Assembly: GCF_021738965.1 (NCBI RefSeq)
Contig: NZ_JAKKOQ010000001.1
Coordinates: 434,001-498,000, forward strand
Direction: 5' to 3'
Source of the DNA: Gordonia zhenghanii
GTDB lineage: Bacteria > Actinomycetota > Actinomycetes > Mycobacteriales > Mycobacteriaceae
Length of the DNA: 64,000 nucleotides
The stretch's first letter is position 1, and each line of letters opens with the position of its first letter. Below are positions 53,052-61,755 of the stretch, one piece after another. The notes under the pieces are model-generated. The model did not search any database and was not told the DNA's origin. It saw nothing but the letters and a program-made list of their open reading frames with translations. A program made the position numbers and the translations under genes.

Positions 53052-54238
53052 ACCGTCTTCGCGCAGTGGCGGTCGCCTGTCTGCTCGTCGTCCCACTCGG
53101 GGTCGGCGCGTGTTCGAGTGCGGCGTCGAACGACGCGGGCGCCGACCGCGACTGCATCACCGAATTCGATGCGAACACCGACTACTTCCCGAACAAGTCG
53201 ACGATCACCGACGCTTCCGGCCTGAGCATCGAATACCACAAGTCGTACCAGGTCATGACGGTCAAGGAACCGATGGCGGGCGCCGCGCCCGTGTCGTATG
53301 TCCTGGTCCGCTGCGGTGCGCCTGCCCCGAGACTCGACGGTGCGCTCGCCGACGCACCTCAGGTCCAGGTCCCGATCCGCACCATGTATTCGGGGTCGAC
53401 GACGCATCTTCCCGCGATGGCCGCGTTGGGCGCCGCCGACACGGTGACCGGCGTCAGTTCCGCCGACTACGTGTCGACGCCGGAGATCCGTTCGCGCATC
53501 GACGCCGGACAGGTGAAACAGTATGCGGACGCCGGCGTCCCGAACGTGGAGCGCGTGATCGCCGCGCGTCCCGACGTCCTGGTCTCCGACGGCTACGAGG
53601 ACGCGTCGCTCGCCAAGCTCCGGCAGGCCGGGGTCACGGTCCTGTCCGACGCCGACTGGCTGGAGAACGGACCGTTGGGTCGCGCCGAGTGGATCAAGTT
53701 CTTCGCCGCCCTCACCGGACGTGAGAAGAAGGCCGCCGACGTGTTCGACGAAGTGAAGCGCGACTACAACGCGGTCGCGACGAAGGTCGCGAACGCGCCG
53801 AAGACCGACGTGCTGCTCGGCGGCATCGAGAACGGCGCGTGGACGATGGCCGCGGGCGGGAGTTACTTCGGGCGCATCATTCGCGACGCTCACGGCGAGT
53901 ACCCGTGGGCAGGCGATCAGTCGACGGGGTCGGCACGCCTGTCCATCGAGTCGGTCATCGACCGGTCGCGGAACGCCGACGCCTGGATTCTGTCGGACAT
54001 GACGGTCAACTCGCTCGCCGAGCTGTATCAGCAGGACGAGCGGTACCGCGTGTTCGCACAGCCTGCGAAGCAGGCGTGGAACTCGACCAAGGCGGTCAGC
54101 GAGACCGGCGGCAACGACTACTTCGAGCGCGGCGTCCTGCGACCCGACCTCGTCCTGGGCGACGTCGCCGCCGTCCTGCATCCTGAGCTGTTCCCCGACC
54201 ACGACTTCGCGTTCTACCGGCAACTGCCCGCACAGTGA
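53048..54238 (+). CDS. ABC transporter substrate-binding lipoprotein (siderophore/cobalamin type)
   Basis: A 396-residue lipoprotein. The signal ends at the lipobox VGAC with Cys22. The class III (BtuF/FhuD-like) periplasmic fold is seen in VERVIAARPDVLVSDGYEDA and ADAWILSDMTVNSLAELYQQ. Together with the FecCD-type permease it should take up ferric siderophores, haem or cobamides; the ligand cannot be told. The GTG start overlaps the peptidase stop and its stop overlaps the permease start. Confidence 0.88.
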   Translation: MNRLRAVAVACLLVVPLGVGACSSAASNDAGADRDCITEFDANTDYFPNKSTITDASGLSIEYHKSYQVMTVKEPMAGAAPVSYVLVRCGAPAPRLDGALADAPQVQVPIRTMYSGSTTHLPAMAALGAADTVTGVSSADYVSTPEIRSRIDAGQVKQYADAGVPNVERVIAARPDVLVSDGYEDASLAKLRQAGVTVLSDADWLENGPLGRAEWIKFFAALTGREKKAADVFDEVKRDYNAVATKVANAPKTDVLLGGIENGAWTMAAGGSYFGRIIRDAHGEYPWAGDQSTGSARLSIESVIDRSRNADAWILSDMTVNSLAELYQQDERYRVFAQPAKQAWNSTKAVSETGGNDYFERGVLRPDLVLGDVAAVLHPELFPDHDFAFYRQLPAQ

Positions 54239-55272
54239 CCCTTACGCGGCGGACCGTGTGGACGGTGCTGATCGTCGTGGCCGTCGCATCGGTGTTGGCG
54301 ACGGCCTCCATCGGTGCGGTCGTCGTCCCGCTCGCCGACGTCTTCGATGTGTTGACCGGCGGCGCTGCCGCCGACGACGGTCACGACGCCATCCTCCGAC
54401 TCGTCCGCCTGCCGCGTATCGCGACGTCGGCGATGGCGGGCGCCGCCCTCGGTGTCGCAGGTCTGCAGATGCAGACCCTGTTCCGGAACGCGTTGGCCGA
54501 CCCCTACATCCTCGGGGCGAACTCGGGCGCCAGTCTCGGCGTCGCGGTCGTCGCGCTCGCCGGCGGCGCGAGTGGCCCGGCGTTCGTCGGGGTGCTCGCC
54601 GGTTGGGGCCGCCTCGGCATCGTGCTCGCGGCCGCGGCGGGTGCGGCAGCCGTTCTCGCGGTGATCCTCCTGCTCGCGGTGTGGGTACGCAATGCCGTCA
54701 CCCTGCTGTTGATCGGGGTGATGCTCGGATCGGTCACCGGAGCCCTGGTCTCCGTCCTCATCGTGTACGCCGACCCGAACGCGGTGCAGAAGTACATGAT
54801 CTGGGGTCTCGGCACGTTCTCGTCCGCGTCGTGGAGCGACCTCGCCGTGGCCGCGCCGATCGTCGCCGCGACCATCGCGGCCGCGTTCTTCACTGTCCGC
54901 CAACTCAACGCGCTCCTCCTCGGCGAGGGCTATGCGCGCTCGATGGGCGTCGACCTGCGGGTGGCGCGCACGGTCACTCTGCTGGCGGCCGCTCTGCTGA
55001 CCGGGGTGGTCACCGCGTTCTGCGGGCCCGTCGGATTCCTCGGACTCGTGATTCCGCACCTCGTTCGCGGCCTGCTGCGGACATCGGACCACCGACCGTT
55101 GATCCCCGGCTGTGCACTCGTCGGAGCCACCCTCGCCGTATGGTGCGGAACCCTCGCCGACCTGCCGGGCGAACAGATGTCGTTGCCGCTCAACGCCGTC
55201 ACCGCCGTCATCGGCGCACCCGTCGTGATCACCGTGCTGCTGCGCGGACGCAAAGAGGGAGGCATCGTATGA
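54235..55272 (+). CDS. FecCD/BtuC-family ABC transporter permease
   Basis: A 345-residue, about 10-TM permease. RLPRIATSAMAGAALGVAGL-QMQTLFRNALADPYILGANSG is the family signature; GPVGFLGLVIPHLVRGLLRT and LPLNAVTAVIGAPVVITVLL lie at the end. GTG start, coupled on both sides by 4-bp overlaps with the binding-protein and ATPase genes. Confidence 0.92.
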   Translation: MTLTRRTVWTVLIVVAVASVLATASIGAVVVPLADVFDVLTGGAAADDGHDAILRLVRLPRIATSAMAGAALGVAGLQMQTLFRNALADPYILGANSGASLGVAVVALAGGASGPAFVGVLAGWGRLGIVLAAAAGAAAVLAVILLLAVWVRNAVTLLLIGVMLGSVTGALVSVLIVYADPNAVQKYMIWGLGTFSSASWSDLAVAAPIVAATIAAAFFTVRQLNALLLGEGYARSMGVDLRVARTVTLLAAALLTGVVTAFCGPVGFLGLVIPHLVRGLLRTSDHRPLIPGCALVGATLAVWCGTLADLPGEQMSLPLNAVTAVIGAPVVITVLLRGRKEGGIV

Positions 55273-56066
55273 CCGGACTCGCACTCCGCGATCTCACGAT
55301 CGGCTACCGTGGCCGTCGCGGACGGACTGTCGCGTCCGACCTGTGTGCGACCGCGGAGACCGGGCGCCTCACCTCGCTGATCGGACCGAACGGGGCGGGC
55401 AAGTCGACGCTGCTGCGCACCGTGTGCGGACTGCAGCCGCCACTGTCGGGGACGGCGGCTCTCGCCGACGGCACCGAGGTCTCGTCGCTTCCGGCGGCGA
55501 CGCTCGCGCGACGCATCGCCGTCGTCACCACCGACGCCGTCGATCCTGGACGACTGACCGCGTACGACGTGGCTGCGCTCGGCCGCACCCCCTATCTGTC
55601 GCCGACCGGACGCATGTCCGCCAGCGACCGGGCCCGGACCGGCGACGCACTGGACGCGGTCCGCGCGAGCCATCTCGCCGACCGGCCGTTCCACGACCTG
55701 TCCGACGGCGAACGTCAACGTGTCCTCGCCGCCCGGGCGCTCGCCCAGGAGCCGGAACTACTGGTGCTCGACGAGCCGACGTCGCATCTCGACGCCCCGT
55801 CGCGCGTCGAGTTCCTCGACCTGCTGGCGGCTCTCGCGCGCGAGCAGTCGATCGCCGTCCTCATGTCCTCGCACGAACTCGAGTTGGTGATGCGGCTGTC
55901 CGACGAGGTCTGGCTGCTGCGCGGCGACGGCGACATGGACACCGGTTCGCCTGCGGAACTCGCCCGCGACGGCTCGGTGTCCGCCGCGTTCGACCGTGGC
56001 CGACTCCGCTTCGACGCCGATCAGTTCGCCTTCGTCATCGACGACCGGCGACCCCACGCACAATGA
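55269..56066 (+). CDS. ABC transporter ATP-binding protein (FecE/BtuD type)
   Basis: A 265-residue ATPase. Walker A is GPNGAGKST, the signature LSDGERQRV, Walker B LLVLDEPTSHLD, and the switch His lies in MSSHELEL. ATG overlaps the permease stop. It completes a four-gene coupled set (peptidase, binding protein, permease, ATPase). The 3' end overlaps the convergent membrane-protein gene by 32 bp. Confidence 0.93.
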   Translation: MTGLALRDLTIGYRGRRGRTVASDLCATAETGRLTSLIGPNGAGKSTLLRTVCGLQPPLSGTAALADGTEVSSLPAATLARRIAVVTTDAVDPGRLTAYDVAALGRTPYLSPTGRMSASDRARTGDALDAVRASHLADRPFHDLSDGERQRVLAARALAQEPELLVLDEPTSHLDAPSRVEFLDLLAALAREQSIAVLMSSHELELVMRLSDEVWLLRGDGDMDTGSPAELARDGSVSAAFDRGRLRFDADQFAFVIDDRRPHAQ

Positions 56067-56850
56067 GTCCGGCGACCACGACGAGGGCTCCGGCCGCACC
56101 CACGACCAGGGAGACGGTCACCAAGTCGGACGAGACCCCGTCGGCGACCACTTCGACTGTTCGACGAGCAGCCTCGTCGGTGTCGGCCGCCTTCTCGCCT
56201 GCGAGCGAGCGGATGTACTGCGCGATCGCGTAGGCGCCCGCGGCCGCGAGGAGGACGCCGACGCCCAGCCAGGCGAGGACGGTGCTCCGCCGGTTCGCGG
56301 TGAGCAACGCGAGAGCGGCGGCGACGATCGCGACGATCACCGAGATCCACGACGTGGACGTCACCAGGTCGCCCGTCGACTCCATCGATCCGGCGGTCAA
56401 CCGGTGTTGGTCGATGCCGATGTAGATGGGCCGGTCGACGGACACCGGGACCGGCAGACTCGCCGACGCGAGCACCCGGTTGACCATCGGTGTGACGTTC
56501 ACATCCATGACGTGGGTGTCCGTGTCCGGTCCCGGCGCGGTGAACAGCCAGTCGTGCTGCTGCCGCGCGATGTCCTGGAAGTCCTGCACGAATCCGTCGC
56601 TGCGCGTGTAGTCACGGGCGAGCGGCTCCACGACGGCCCCCGCCAGCGGAATGCTGGTCTGGTCTTCGACGGACGCGGTGATCTTCTGCGTGAAGTAGTC
56701 CTGCACCTCGGCGTTGCGTGCGGCGGCACCTGCCGACGCCGTGAACCCGTCAGCCGAGACCACTCGCTGCGACACCCACATGCTGGGCACGGCGACGATC
56801 ACGGCGATCATCGCAATGACGGTGAACAGTCCGGAGGCAACACTTCGCAC
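56035..56850 (-). CDS. Membrane protein of unknown function
   Basis: About 271 residues. TM1 at about 8-30 (LFTVIAMIAVIVAVPSMWVS) is followed by an extracytoplasmic domain of about 130 residues (VQDYFTQKITASVEDQTSIP, DVNVTPMVNRVLASASLPVP), two TM helices (SWISVIVAIVAAALALLTAN, VLAWLGVGVLLAAAGAYAIA) and a last one at the C-terminus. I do not recognise a named family. GTG 56850 is preferred because it starts the hydrophobic segment and avoids overlap with the PPK2 gene; GTG 56907 is possible. Confidence 0.68.
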   Translation of the reverse strand: MRSVASGLFTVIAMIAVIVAVPSMWVSQRVVSADGFTASAGAAARNAEVQDYFTQKITASVEDQTSIPLAGAVVEPLARDYTRSDGFVQDFQDIARQQHDWLFTAPGPDTDTHVMDVNVTPMVNRVLASASLPVPVSVDRPIYIGIDQHRLTAGSMESTGDLVTSTSWISVIVAIVAAALALLTANRRSTVLAWLGVGVLLAAAGAYAIAQYIRSLAGEKAADTDEAARRTVEVVADGVSSDLVTVSLVVGAAGALVVVAGLIVRGVAGRR

Positions 56851-56881
56851 CCCGCCGAGGTTACCGGAGACCGGGAAGGCG

Positions 56882-57841
56882 TCACTCCCCGACGAGGTCG
56901 CGTGCACGCCCGACGATCATCGGGTCGGGCGCCGAGACGATCGTCTCGTCCTTGCCGTCGTAGTCGTGAAGGCTGAGGACGTACCGCATGGCGTTGATGC
57001 GGGCGCGTTTCTTGTCGTTGCTCTTCACGACGGTCCACGGCGCGTGGTCGGTGTCGGTGTCCAGGAACATCTGCTCCTTGGCCTCGGTGTAAGCCTCCCA
57101 GCGGTCGAGCGACGCGAGGTCCATCGGCGACAGCTTCCACTGCCGCACGGGGTCGATCTGCCGGATCGCGAAGCGGGTCCGCTGTTCGAGCGGAGTCACC
57201 GAGAACCAGAACTTGACCAGGTGGACGCCGTCGTCGACGAGCATCCGCTCGAACGCCGGAGCCTGTTTCATGAACTGGTTGTACTGCTCGGGCGTGCAGA
57301 AGTTCATGACCCGCTCGACCCCGGCGCGATTGTACCAGGAGCGGTCGAAGAAGACCATCTCGCCCGCGGCGGGCAGATGCTGCACATACCGCTGGAAATA
57401 CCACTCGGTGGACTCCCGTTCGGACGGCTTCTCCAGTGCTACGACGCGCGCGCCGCGCGGGTTCAGATGTTCGTTGAACCGTTTGATCGTTCCGCCCTTG
57501 CCCGCGGCGTCGCGGCCCTCGAACAACAGCAGGTGACGCTGACCGGTCTGCTTAGACCATTTCTGCAGCTTCAACAGCTCGATCTGGAGTCGACGCTTGG
57601 TGACCTCGTACTCGCGACGGCTCATCCGCTCGTCGTACGGGTAGTCCTCACGCCAGGTGTCGACGACGTTGCGTTCGGGCAGCGTCACCAGGATCGGATC
57701 GTCGTCATCGTCGTCGACGATCGCGAACCCGCTGGTGTCGCGCAGATCGACGATCCGCTGCAGTGCTTCGCGGCCCGAGACGAGGCTTAGGTCTGGACCG
57801 GTGGCCTGCTGCGGTCGCACGTGTCCGTCGATGTTCTCCAC
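56882..57841 (-). CDS. ppk2: Polyphosphate kinase 2 (PPK2)
   Basis: A 319-residue PPK2. Walker A is FEGRDAAGKGGTIKRFNEHL and Walker B/lid VFFDRSWYNRAGVERVMNF; WFSVTPLEQRTRFAIRQIDP-VRQWKLSPMDLASLDRWEAY and APWTVVKSNDKKRARINAMR are characteristic of the subfamily that phosphorylates nucleoside diphosphates with polyphosphate. It resembles mycobacterial Rv3232c. GTG start. It is clearly distinct from the PPK2 at 32608. Confidence 0.92.
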   Translation of the reverse strand: MENIDGHVRPQQATGPDLSLVSGREALQRIVDLRDTSGFAIVDDDDDDPILVTLPERNVVDTWREDYPYDERMSRREYEVTKRRLQIELLKLQKWSKQTGQRHLLLFEGRDAAGKGGTIKRFNEHLNPRGARVVALEKPSERESTEWYFQRYVQHLPAAGEMVFFDRSWYNRAGVERVMNFCTPEQYNQFMKQAPAFERMLVDDGVHLVKFWFSVTPLEQRTRFAIRQIDPVRQWKLSPMDLASLDRWEAYTEAKEQMFLDTDTDHAPWTVVKSNDKKRARINAMRYVLSLHDYDGKDETIVSAPDPMIVGRARDLVGE

Positions 57842-57875
57842 GCACTCAAGGCTAACGCTGCGCGGCCGATTCGGC

Positions 57876-58400
57876 TCAGTGGATGTCGACCGAACCCGAC
57901 TTCACGCAGTACTGCCCGGTGTTCGAGTCGTACGCCGCACCGAATCCGCCTGCGCACACCGCGCCTTCGGGACCCGCGTACGCCCGCCCGCCCCAGCCGC
58001 CGACGGCGATCGAGGTTCCGCCGTCGCGTGCCATCGAGATCGACGTCGATCGCGGGCCGGTGGAGAACGAGTATCCGGTGCCGCCTCGGACGCCGCTCGA
58101 CAGCGCCTGTGACTGCGGCTGCAGGTTGACGGCCGTCGCGCTTCCACGCTGGGTCGCCACCGCGGTCGCGACGCCGCTGTCGCTGGTGTCGCGGGCGTCG
58201 GCGCGCGATCCGGGGCCCGCGTTGGCGATGCAGTGACTCAAGCCGTCAGCGCGCTCGACCCGGTTGTTGTCGGTGGCCGAACACGTGGTGTCGGCCGATG
58301 CGGTCCCACCACCGAAGAGAGCCATTGCGCCGATCGCTGCGCCGCCTGCAATACCCGCGAACAGAACCCGGATACCGTTGCTCCCCTTGAAAATTCGCAC
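57876..58400 (-). CDS. Secreted Gly/Ser-rich protein, unknown function
   Basis: A 174-residue protein with a Sec signal peptide (VLFAGIAGGAAIGAMALFGG, cleavage probably after TASA). The mature part has four Cys in two pairs (CSATDNNRVERADGLSHC; CAGGFGAAYDSNTGQYC) around a Gly/Ser-rich low-complexity middle. It resembles small exported proteins seen in Gordonia and Nocardia relatives; function unknown. It lies 34 bp from the PPK2 start, on the same strand. Confidence 0.75.
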   Translation of the reverse strand: MRIFKGSNGIRVLFAGIAGGAAIGAMALFGGGTASADTTCSATDNNRVERADGLSHCIANAGPGSRADARDTSDSGVATAVATQRGSATAVNLQPQSQALSSGVRGGTGYSFSTGPRSTSISMARDGGTSIAVGGWGGRAYAGPEGAVCAGGFGAAYDSNTGQYCVKSGSVDIH

Positions 58401-58531
58401 GCTTAAATCCTCTCCCGCGCTGGCGCGGTCACCGTGATGAGTTGCGTCCGCCGAGCGAGCGGAGCCGACCCCGATCCTACTCTCGCGTAGCCCCCGAGGG
58501 GGCGATCGTTACCGACGCGATGCACAAGGGT

Positions 58532-58569
58532 CGACCCCACCTGAAGCCAGTCGGATTCAGGCGGGGTCG
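58532..58569. terminator. Hairpin terminator downstream of the SRPBCC gene
   Basis: CGACCCC-a-CCTGAA pairs with TTCAGG-c-GGGGTCG around a 10-nt loop, 13 pairs with one mismatch. It lies 40 bp after the SRPBCC stop. Confidence 0.7.
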
Positions 58570-58608
58570 TTCGGGTGTTCGCGGGTGTTCACCGCGGCAC
58601 GCGGTTGG

Positions 58609-59043
58609 TCAGGAACGTCGCTTGGCTTCTTCGGTGAGACCCTTCTTCGCGGTGTCGACAGCCACTTTCTGTCCACGCTTGATGATCAGTCCGGGCATCT
58701 TGATCTTGAGATCGACGGTCAACTCGAAGGAGACGTGCGAGCCGTCGCCCTTCGGGGTGACGGTGTACTTGCCTTCCTGCTGCGCCAACTGCGAGCTCTC
58801 GACGAGGCTCCAGGCGCACGTGTTCTCGGTCCAGGTGTAATCGAGGACCTGATCGTCGGTGATCCCGACGGCAGTCACGGACGCCTCGACGCGTGCCGGG
58901 CTTCCGTCCTCGTGTTCGGTGAGGATCTTCGCCGACTTGTGGGGCCCCGACCATTCGGGGAGGGCCTCGACGTCGAGCAGGATCTCCATGATGACCGACG
59001 GCGGGGCGTCGATATCGAATTCCGTAGTTGCAGTGACAGCCAT
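58609..59043 (-). CDS. SRPBCC/polyketide-cyclase-like ligand-binding protein
   Basis: A 144-residue SRPBCC fold: TTEFDIDAPPSVIMEILLDV-EALPEWSGPHKSA at the start and HVSFELTVDLKIKMPGLIIK-RGQ with a C-terminal helix. Such proteins bind hydrophobic ligands; the role here is unknown. The ATG was chosen as start of homology. It follows the TetR gene by 10 bp and is probably co-transcribed. Confidence 0.82.
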   Translation of the reverse strand: MAVTATTEFDIDAPPSVIMEILLDVEALPEWSGPHKSAKILTEHEDGSPARVEASVTAVGITDDQVLDYTWTENTCAWSLVESSQLAQQEGKYTVTPKGDGSHVSFELTVDLKIKMPGLIIKRGQKVAVDTAKKGLTEEAKRRS

Positions 59044-59053
59044 GGCGATGAAT

Positions 59054-59611
59054 CTACCCGGCCGAGGAGAGCAACGGCCCGATTTCTCCCACCACGTGTT
59101 CGAGCGGTTCCAGACTCCGGTGGGCACGGCACAGGACGACGGCGCCTTCGATCGCGGCGAGGGTCGTCACCGCCAACGATCGGGACCGGTCGCCGTCGAC
59201 GCCGCGAGAGCGAAGGCTCGCCGCGAGCCCGTCCTCCCAACGGACGAACTGCCGCTCGGCGATGTCGGCGATCGCCGGGTCGGTCTCACGAGCGGTCGCG
59301 GCAGCCGAGACCACGTTGCCCGCAGCGAAGTCGGTGTCGGCGAGCATGCGCCGCCACATGTCGGCGATGTCGGCGACGAGGTACGCGGGCGACGATCGGG
59401 CGGCCTGCGCCAATCCGTCGTCGATCCGATCCGCTCCGTACAGGACCGCCTCGGCGAGGATCTCGGATCGTCCGCCGGGAAAATGGTGGTATACCGAGCC
59501 ACGCGATGCGTCGGCGGCCGCGAGGACGTCACCGATCGACGTTCCGGCGACGCCCTTGCGGGCGATGAGGTCGGCGGCCTGAGCCACCATCTCGGCGCGA
59601 GGCGACATCAT
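59054..59611 (-). CDS. TetR-family regulator
   Basis: A 185-residue TetR protein. The HTH reads EMVAQAADLIARKGVAGTSI-GDVLAAADASRGSVYHHFPGG. LVADIADMWRRMLADTDFAA lies in the ligand domain, of the TetR_C LmrA/YxaF type. It sits 11 bp after the phosphatase gene and 10 bp before the SRPBCC gene on the same strand, so it may control that operon. Confidence 0.86.
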   Translation of the reverse strand: MMSPRAEMVAQAADLIARKGVAGTSIGDVLAAADASRGSVYHHFPGGRSEILAEAVLYGADRIDDGLAQAARSSPAYLVADIADMWRRMLADTDFAAGNVVSAAATARETDPAIADIAERQFVRWEDGLAASLRSRGVDGDRSRSLAVTTLAAIEGAVVLCRAHRSLEPLEHVVGEIGPLLSSAG

Positions 59612-59622
59612 TCAGGGAAGGG

Positions 59623-60447
59623 TCATTCGAGGAAGGTCGCGCGCAGGGTGTCTGTGACGGACTCGTCCAGCCCCAATCCGTCGGCGAAGTACCGCTCGAG
59701 CGAGCCGAAGCGCGTGTCGACCTCGTCGAACGCAGCGACCAGGTACTCCTCGCGGACACCGAGTATCGGCAGCAGCAGGTCGGGGTCTCCGCCCGCTGCG
59801 GCGAAGGCGTCGAAGACCGGTTTCAGCGCAGGTACCAGGCGCTCGTTGGTGAGCAGGTAGTCGGTGAAGACGTCCTCGCGCGACACGCCGAGAATGGTCA
59901 GCAGAACGGCTGCTGCCCACCCGGTCCGATCCTTGCCGGTGGTGCAGTGGAACGCAACGGGCGCGGCGTCTTGGCCTGCGAGCCCCTGGAAGAAGCGGCG
60001 GTAGGCGGTGTGTGCGCTCGGCAGGTCGACGATGCTCCGGTACGTCCCGGTGATCGCCGCAACCGCCTGGCCGCCGCTCAACTCGGCGTTGACTTTGGCC
60101 GCCATCGCCGGATTGTCGAGGAAATGACGGAGGTTGGCGGGGATCGCGGTCGACGAGTCCGCGAGCACGTCCAACGGAAGATTGACGACACCGTCGAACT
60201 CCGGGTCGGGAGTGGCCGCACGTTCACTGGCCGAACGCAAGTCGTAGACGGTGCGCACCCCCAACGACTCGAAGCGCCGCGCGTCGGAGTCGGTCAGTGC
60301 GCTGAAGTCGGCGGTGCGGTACACCCGTCCGGCCTTGACTCGCCGACCGTCCGCGGTCGGCCAGTCGCCGAGGTCTCGTAGGTTCGGGAGAGACGCGATC
60401 GGACTCGGAGCTCCGGGCTCGACGTTCGAGGTCTGCTCAGCAGTCAT
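59623..60447 (-). CDS. PtpB-like protein tyrosine/lipid phosphatase
   Basis: A 274-residue phosphatase. The P-loop HCTTGKDRTG carries nucleophile Cys168 and Arg174 (CX5R) with the extra Lys-Asp typical of PtpB and triple-specificity enzymes. LPNLRDLGDWPTADGRRVKA-GRVYRTADFSAL is the characteristic N-terminus. M. tuberculosis PtpB is secreted, but no signal is seen here or expected from the family. It heads the operon with TetR and SRPBCC genes. Confidence 0.9.
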   Translation of the reverse strand: MTAEQTSNVEPGAPSPIASLPNLRDLGDWPTADGRRVKAGRVYRTADFSALTDSDARRFESLGVRTVYDLRSASERAATPDPEFDGVVNLPLDVLADSSTAIPANLRHFLDNPAMAAKVNAELSGGQAVAAITGTYRSIVDLPSAHTAYRRFFQGLAGQDAAPVAFHCTTGKDRTGWAAAVLLTILGVSREDVFTDYLLTNERLVPALKPVFDAFAAAGGDPDLLLPILGVREEYLVAAFDEVDTRFGSLERYFADGLGLDESVTDTLRATFLE

Positions 60448-60489
60448 GGATCGAGATTATCCCGGACCGATCGCCGATAGTCTGAGTTC

Positions 60490-61746
60490 GTGATATCTGC
60501 AGCCGCTCTCCCCCACGATCTGATCGCCCGCGTCGACGAGACGGTCGACGCCGACACCGACCGGCTGGTCGAACTGTTCAAGGACATCCATCGCAACCCC
60601 GAGTTGGCTTTCGGCGAGGTGCAGACGTCCCGACTGATCGAGAAGGCGTTGCAGAACCTCGGTTTCGATGTCACGAAGGGCATCGGCCGCACCGGCATCG
60701 CCGCCACCCTCCGCAACGGCGACGGTCCCGTCGTCATGTATCGCGCCGACATGGATGCGAACGCCATCGAGGAGCAGACGGGACTGGACTACGCGAGCGA
60801 AGCCCGGGTGACGTGCGAGGACGGCTCCGTCGTGCCCGCAGCGCACATGTGCGGCCATGACGCGCACGTCACGTGGCTGATCGGGATGGCGAACGCGATC
60901 GTCTCGGTGCGCGACTCCTGGTCGGGCACTGCGGTGTTGATCGGCCAGCCTGCCGAGGAGCCGATCACCGGAGCCAAGGCGATGGTCGACGACGGGCTCT
61001 ACAACTTCATCCCGCGCCCCGACGTCCTCATCGGCATGCACACGATGCCCGCAGCCGTGGGGACGGTCTCGTCGTCCCCCGGCCCGCGGCTGGCGGGCAC
61101 CGACCAGGTGGACATCGTCTTCCACGGCGTCGGCGGCCACGGCTCCGTGCCGGATGCGACGACCGATCCGGTGCAGATGGCGGCGCGCGCCGTCGTCGAC
61201 TTCGGATCGATCGTCTCCGAACGGGTCGACCCGGCACAGACCGCCGTCCTCACGGTCGGCGCGATCTCGGCAGGCGTCGACAACAACGTCATCCCGTCGC
61301 AGGCGGTGATCAAGACGAACATCCGCTGGTACGACCCGCAGGTCCGCGAGACACTGCTCGACGCGATCGGATCGGTCGCCGAACAGGTCGCCCGCGACGC
61401 CGGAGCCGACGCCGAACTGCTCCCGGAGATCGTCATGAAGGGCGGTTCCCTCCCCCTGGTCAACGACCCCGAGCTCGCCGACTCGATGGCGCGGTCGCTA
61501 GCTTCGATCATCGGCGACGACCAGGTCCTCACCGATCTGCCGGCCGCGACGGCGTCCGAGGACGTGCAGATCCTGAAAGGCCCGTACCCGGACATGCCGT
61601 TCAACTATCTGATGGTGGGCATCGCCGACCCGGCGAGCGCCCCGTTCGCGTTGCACACCCCGCATTACGTCGTCGACCTCACCGCTGTTCCGTACGGCAC
61701 GAAGATCGCTGCGTACGCGATGCTCGGGCTTCTCGGAGCGAGCTGA
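60490..61746 (+). CDS. M20-family amidohydrolase/aminoacylase
   Basis: A 418-residue metallo-amidohydrolase of the AmhX/hippuricase type. IHRNPELAFGEVQTSRLIEK, YRADMDANAIEEQTGL and HMCGHDAHVTWLIGMA provide metal ligands (Cys in MCGH), GQPAEEPITGAKAMVDDGLY the catalytic Glu pair, and FHGVGGHGSVPDATTDPVQM the lid domain. It hydrolyses N-acyl amino acids or similar amides. GTG start; a GntR regulator gene converges 9 bp away. Confidence 0.9.
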   Translation: MISAAALPHDLIARVDETVDADTDRLVELFKDIHRNPELAFGEVQTSRLIEKALQNLGFDVTKGIGRTGIAATLRNGDGPVVMYRADMDANAIEEQTGLDYASEARVTCEDGSVVPAAHMCGHDAHVTWLIGMANAIVSVRDSWSGTAVLIGQPAEEPITGAKAMVDDGLYNFIPRPDVLIGMHTMPAAVGTVSSSPGPRLAGTDQVDIVFHGVGGHGSVPDATTDPVQMAARAVVDFGSIVSERVDPAQTAVLTVGAISAGVDNNVIPSQAVIKTNIRWYDPQVRETLLDAIGSVAEQVARDAGADAELLPEIVMKGGSLPLVNDPELADSMARSLASIIGDDQVLTDLPAATASEDVQILKGPYPDMPFNYLMVGIADPASAPFALHTPHYVVDLTAVPYGTKIAAYAMLGLLGAS

Positions 61747-61755
61747 CCGGACTCA

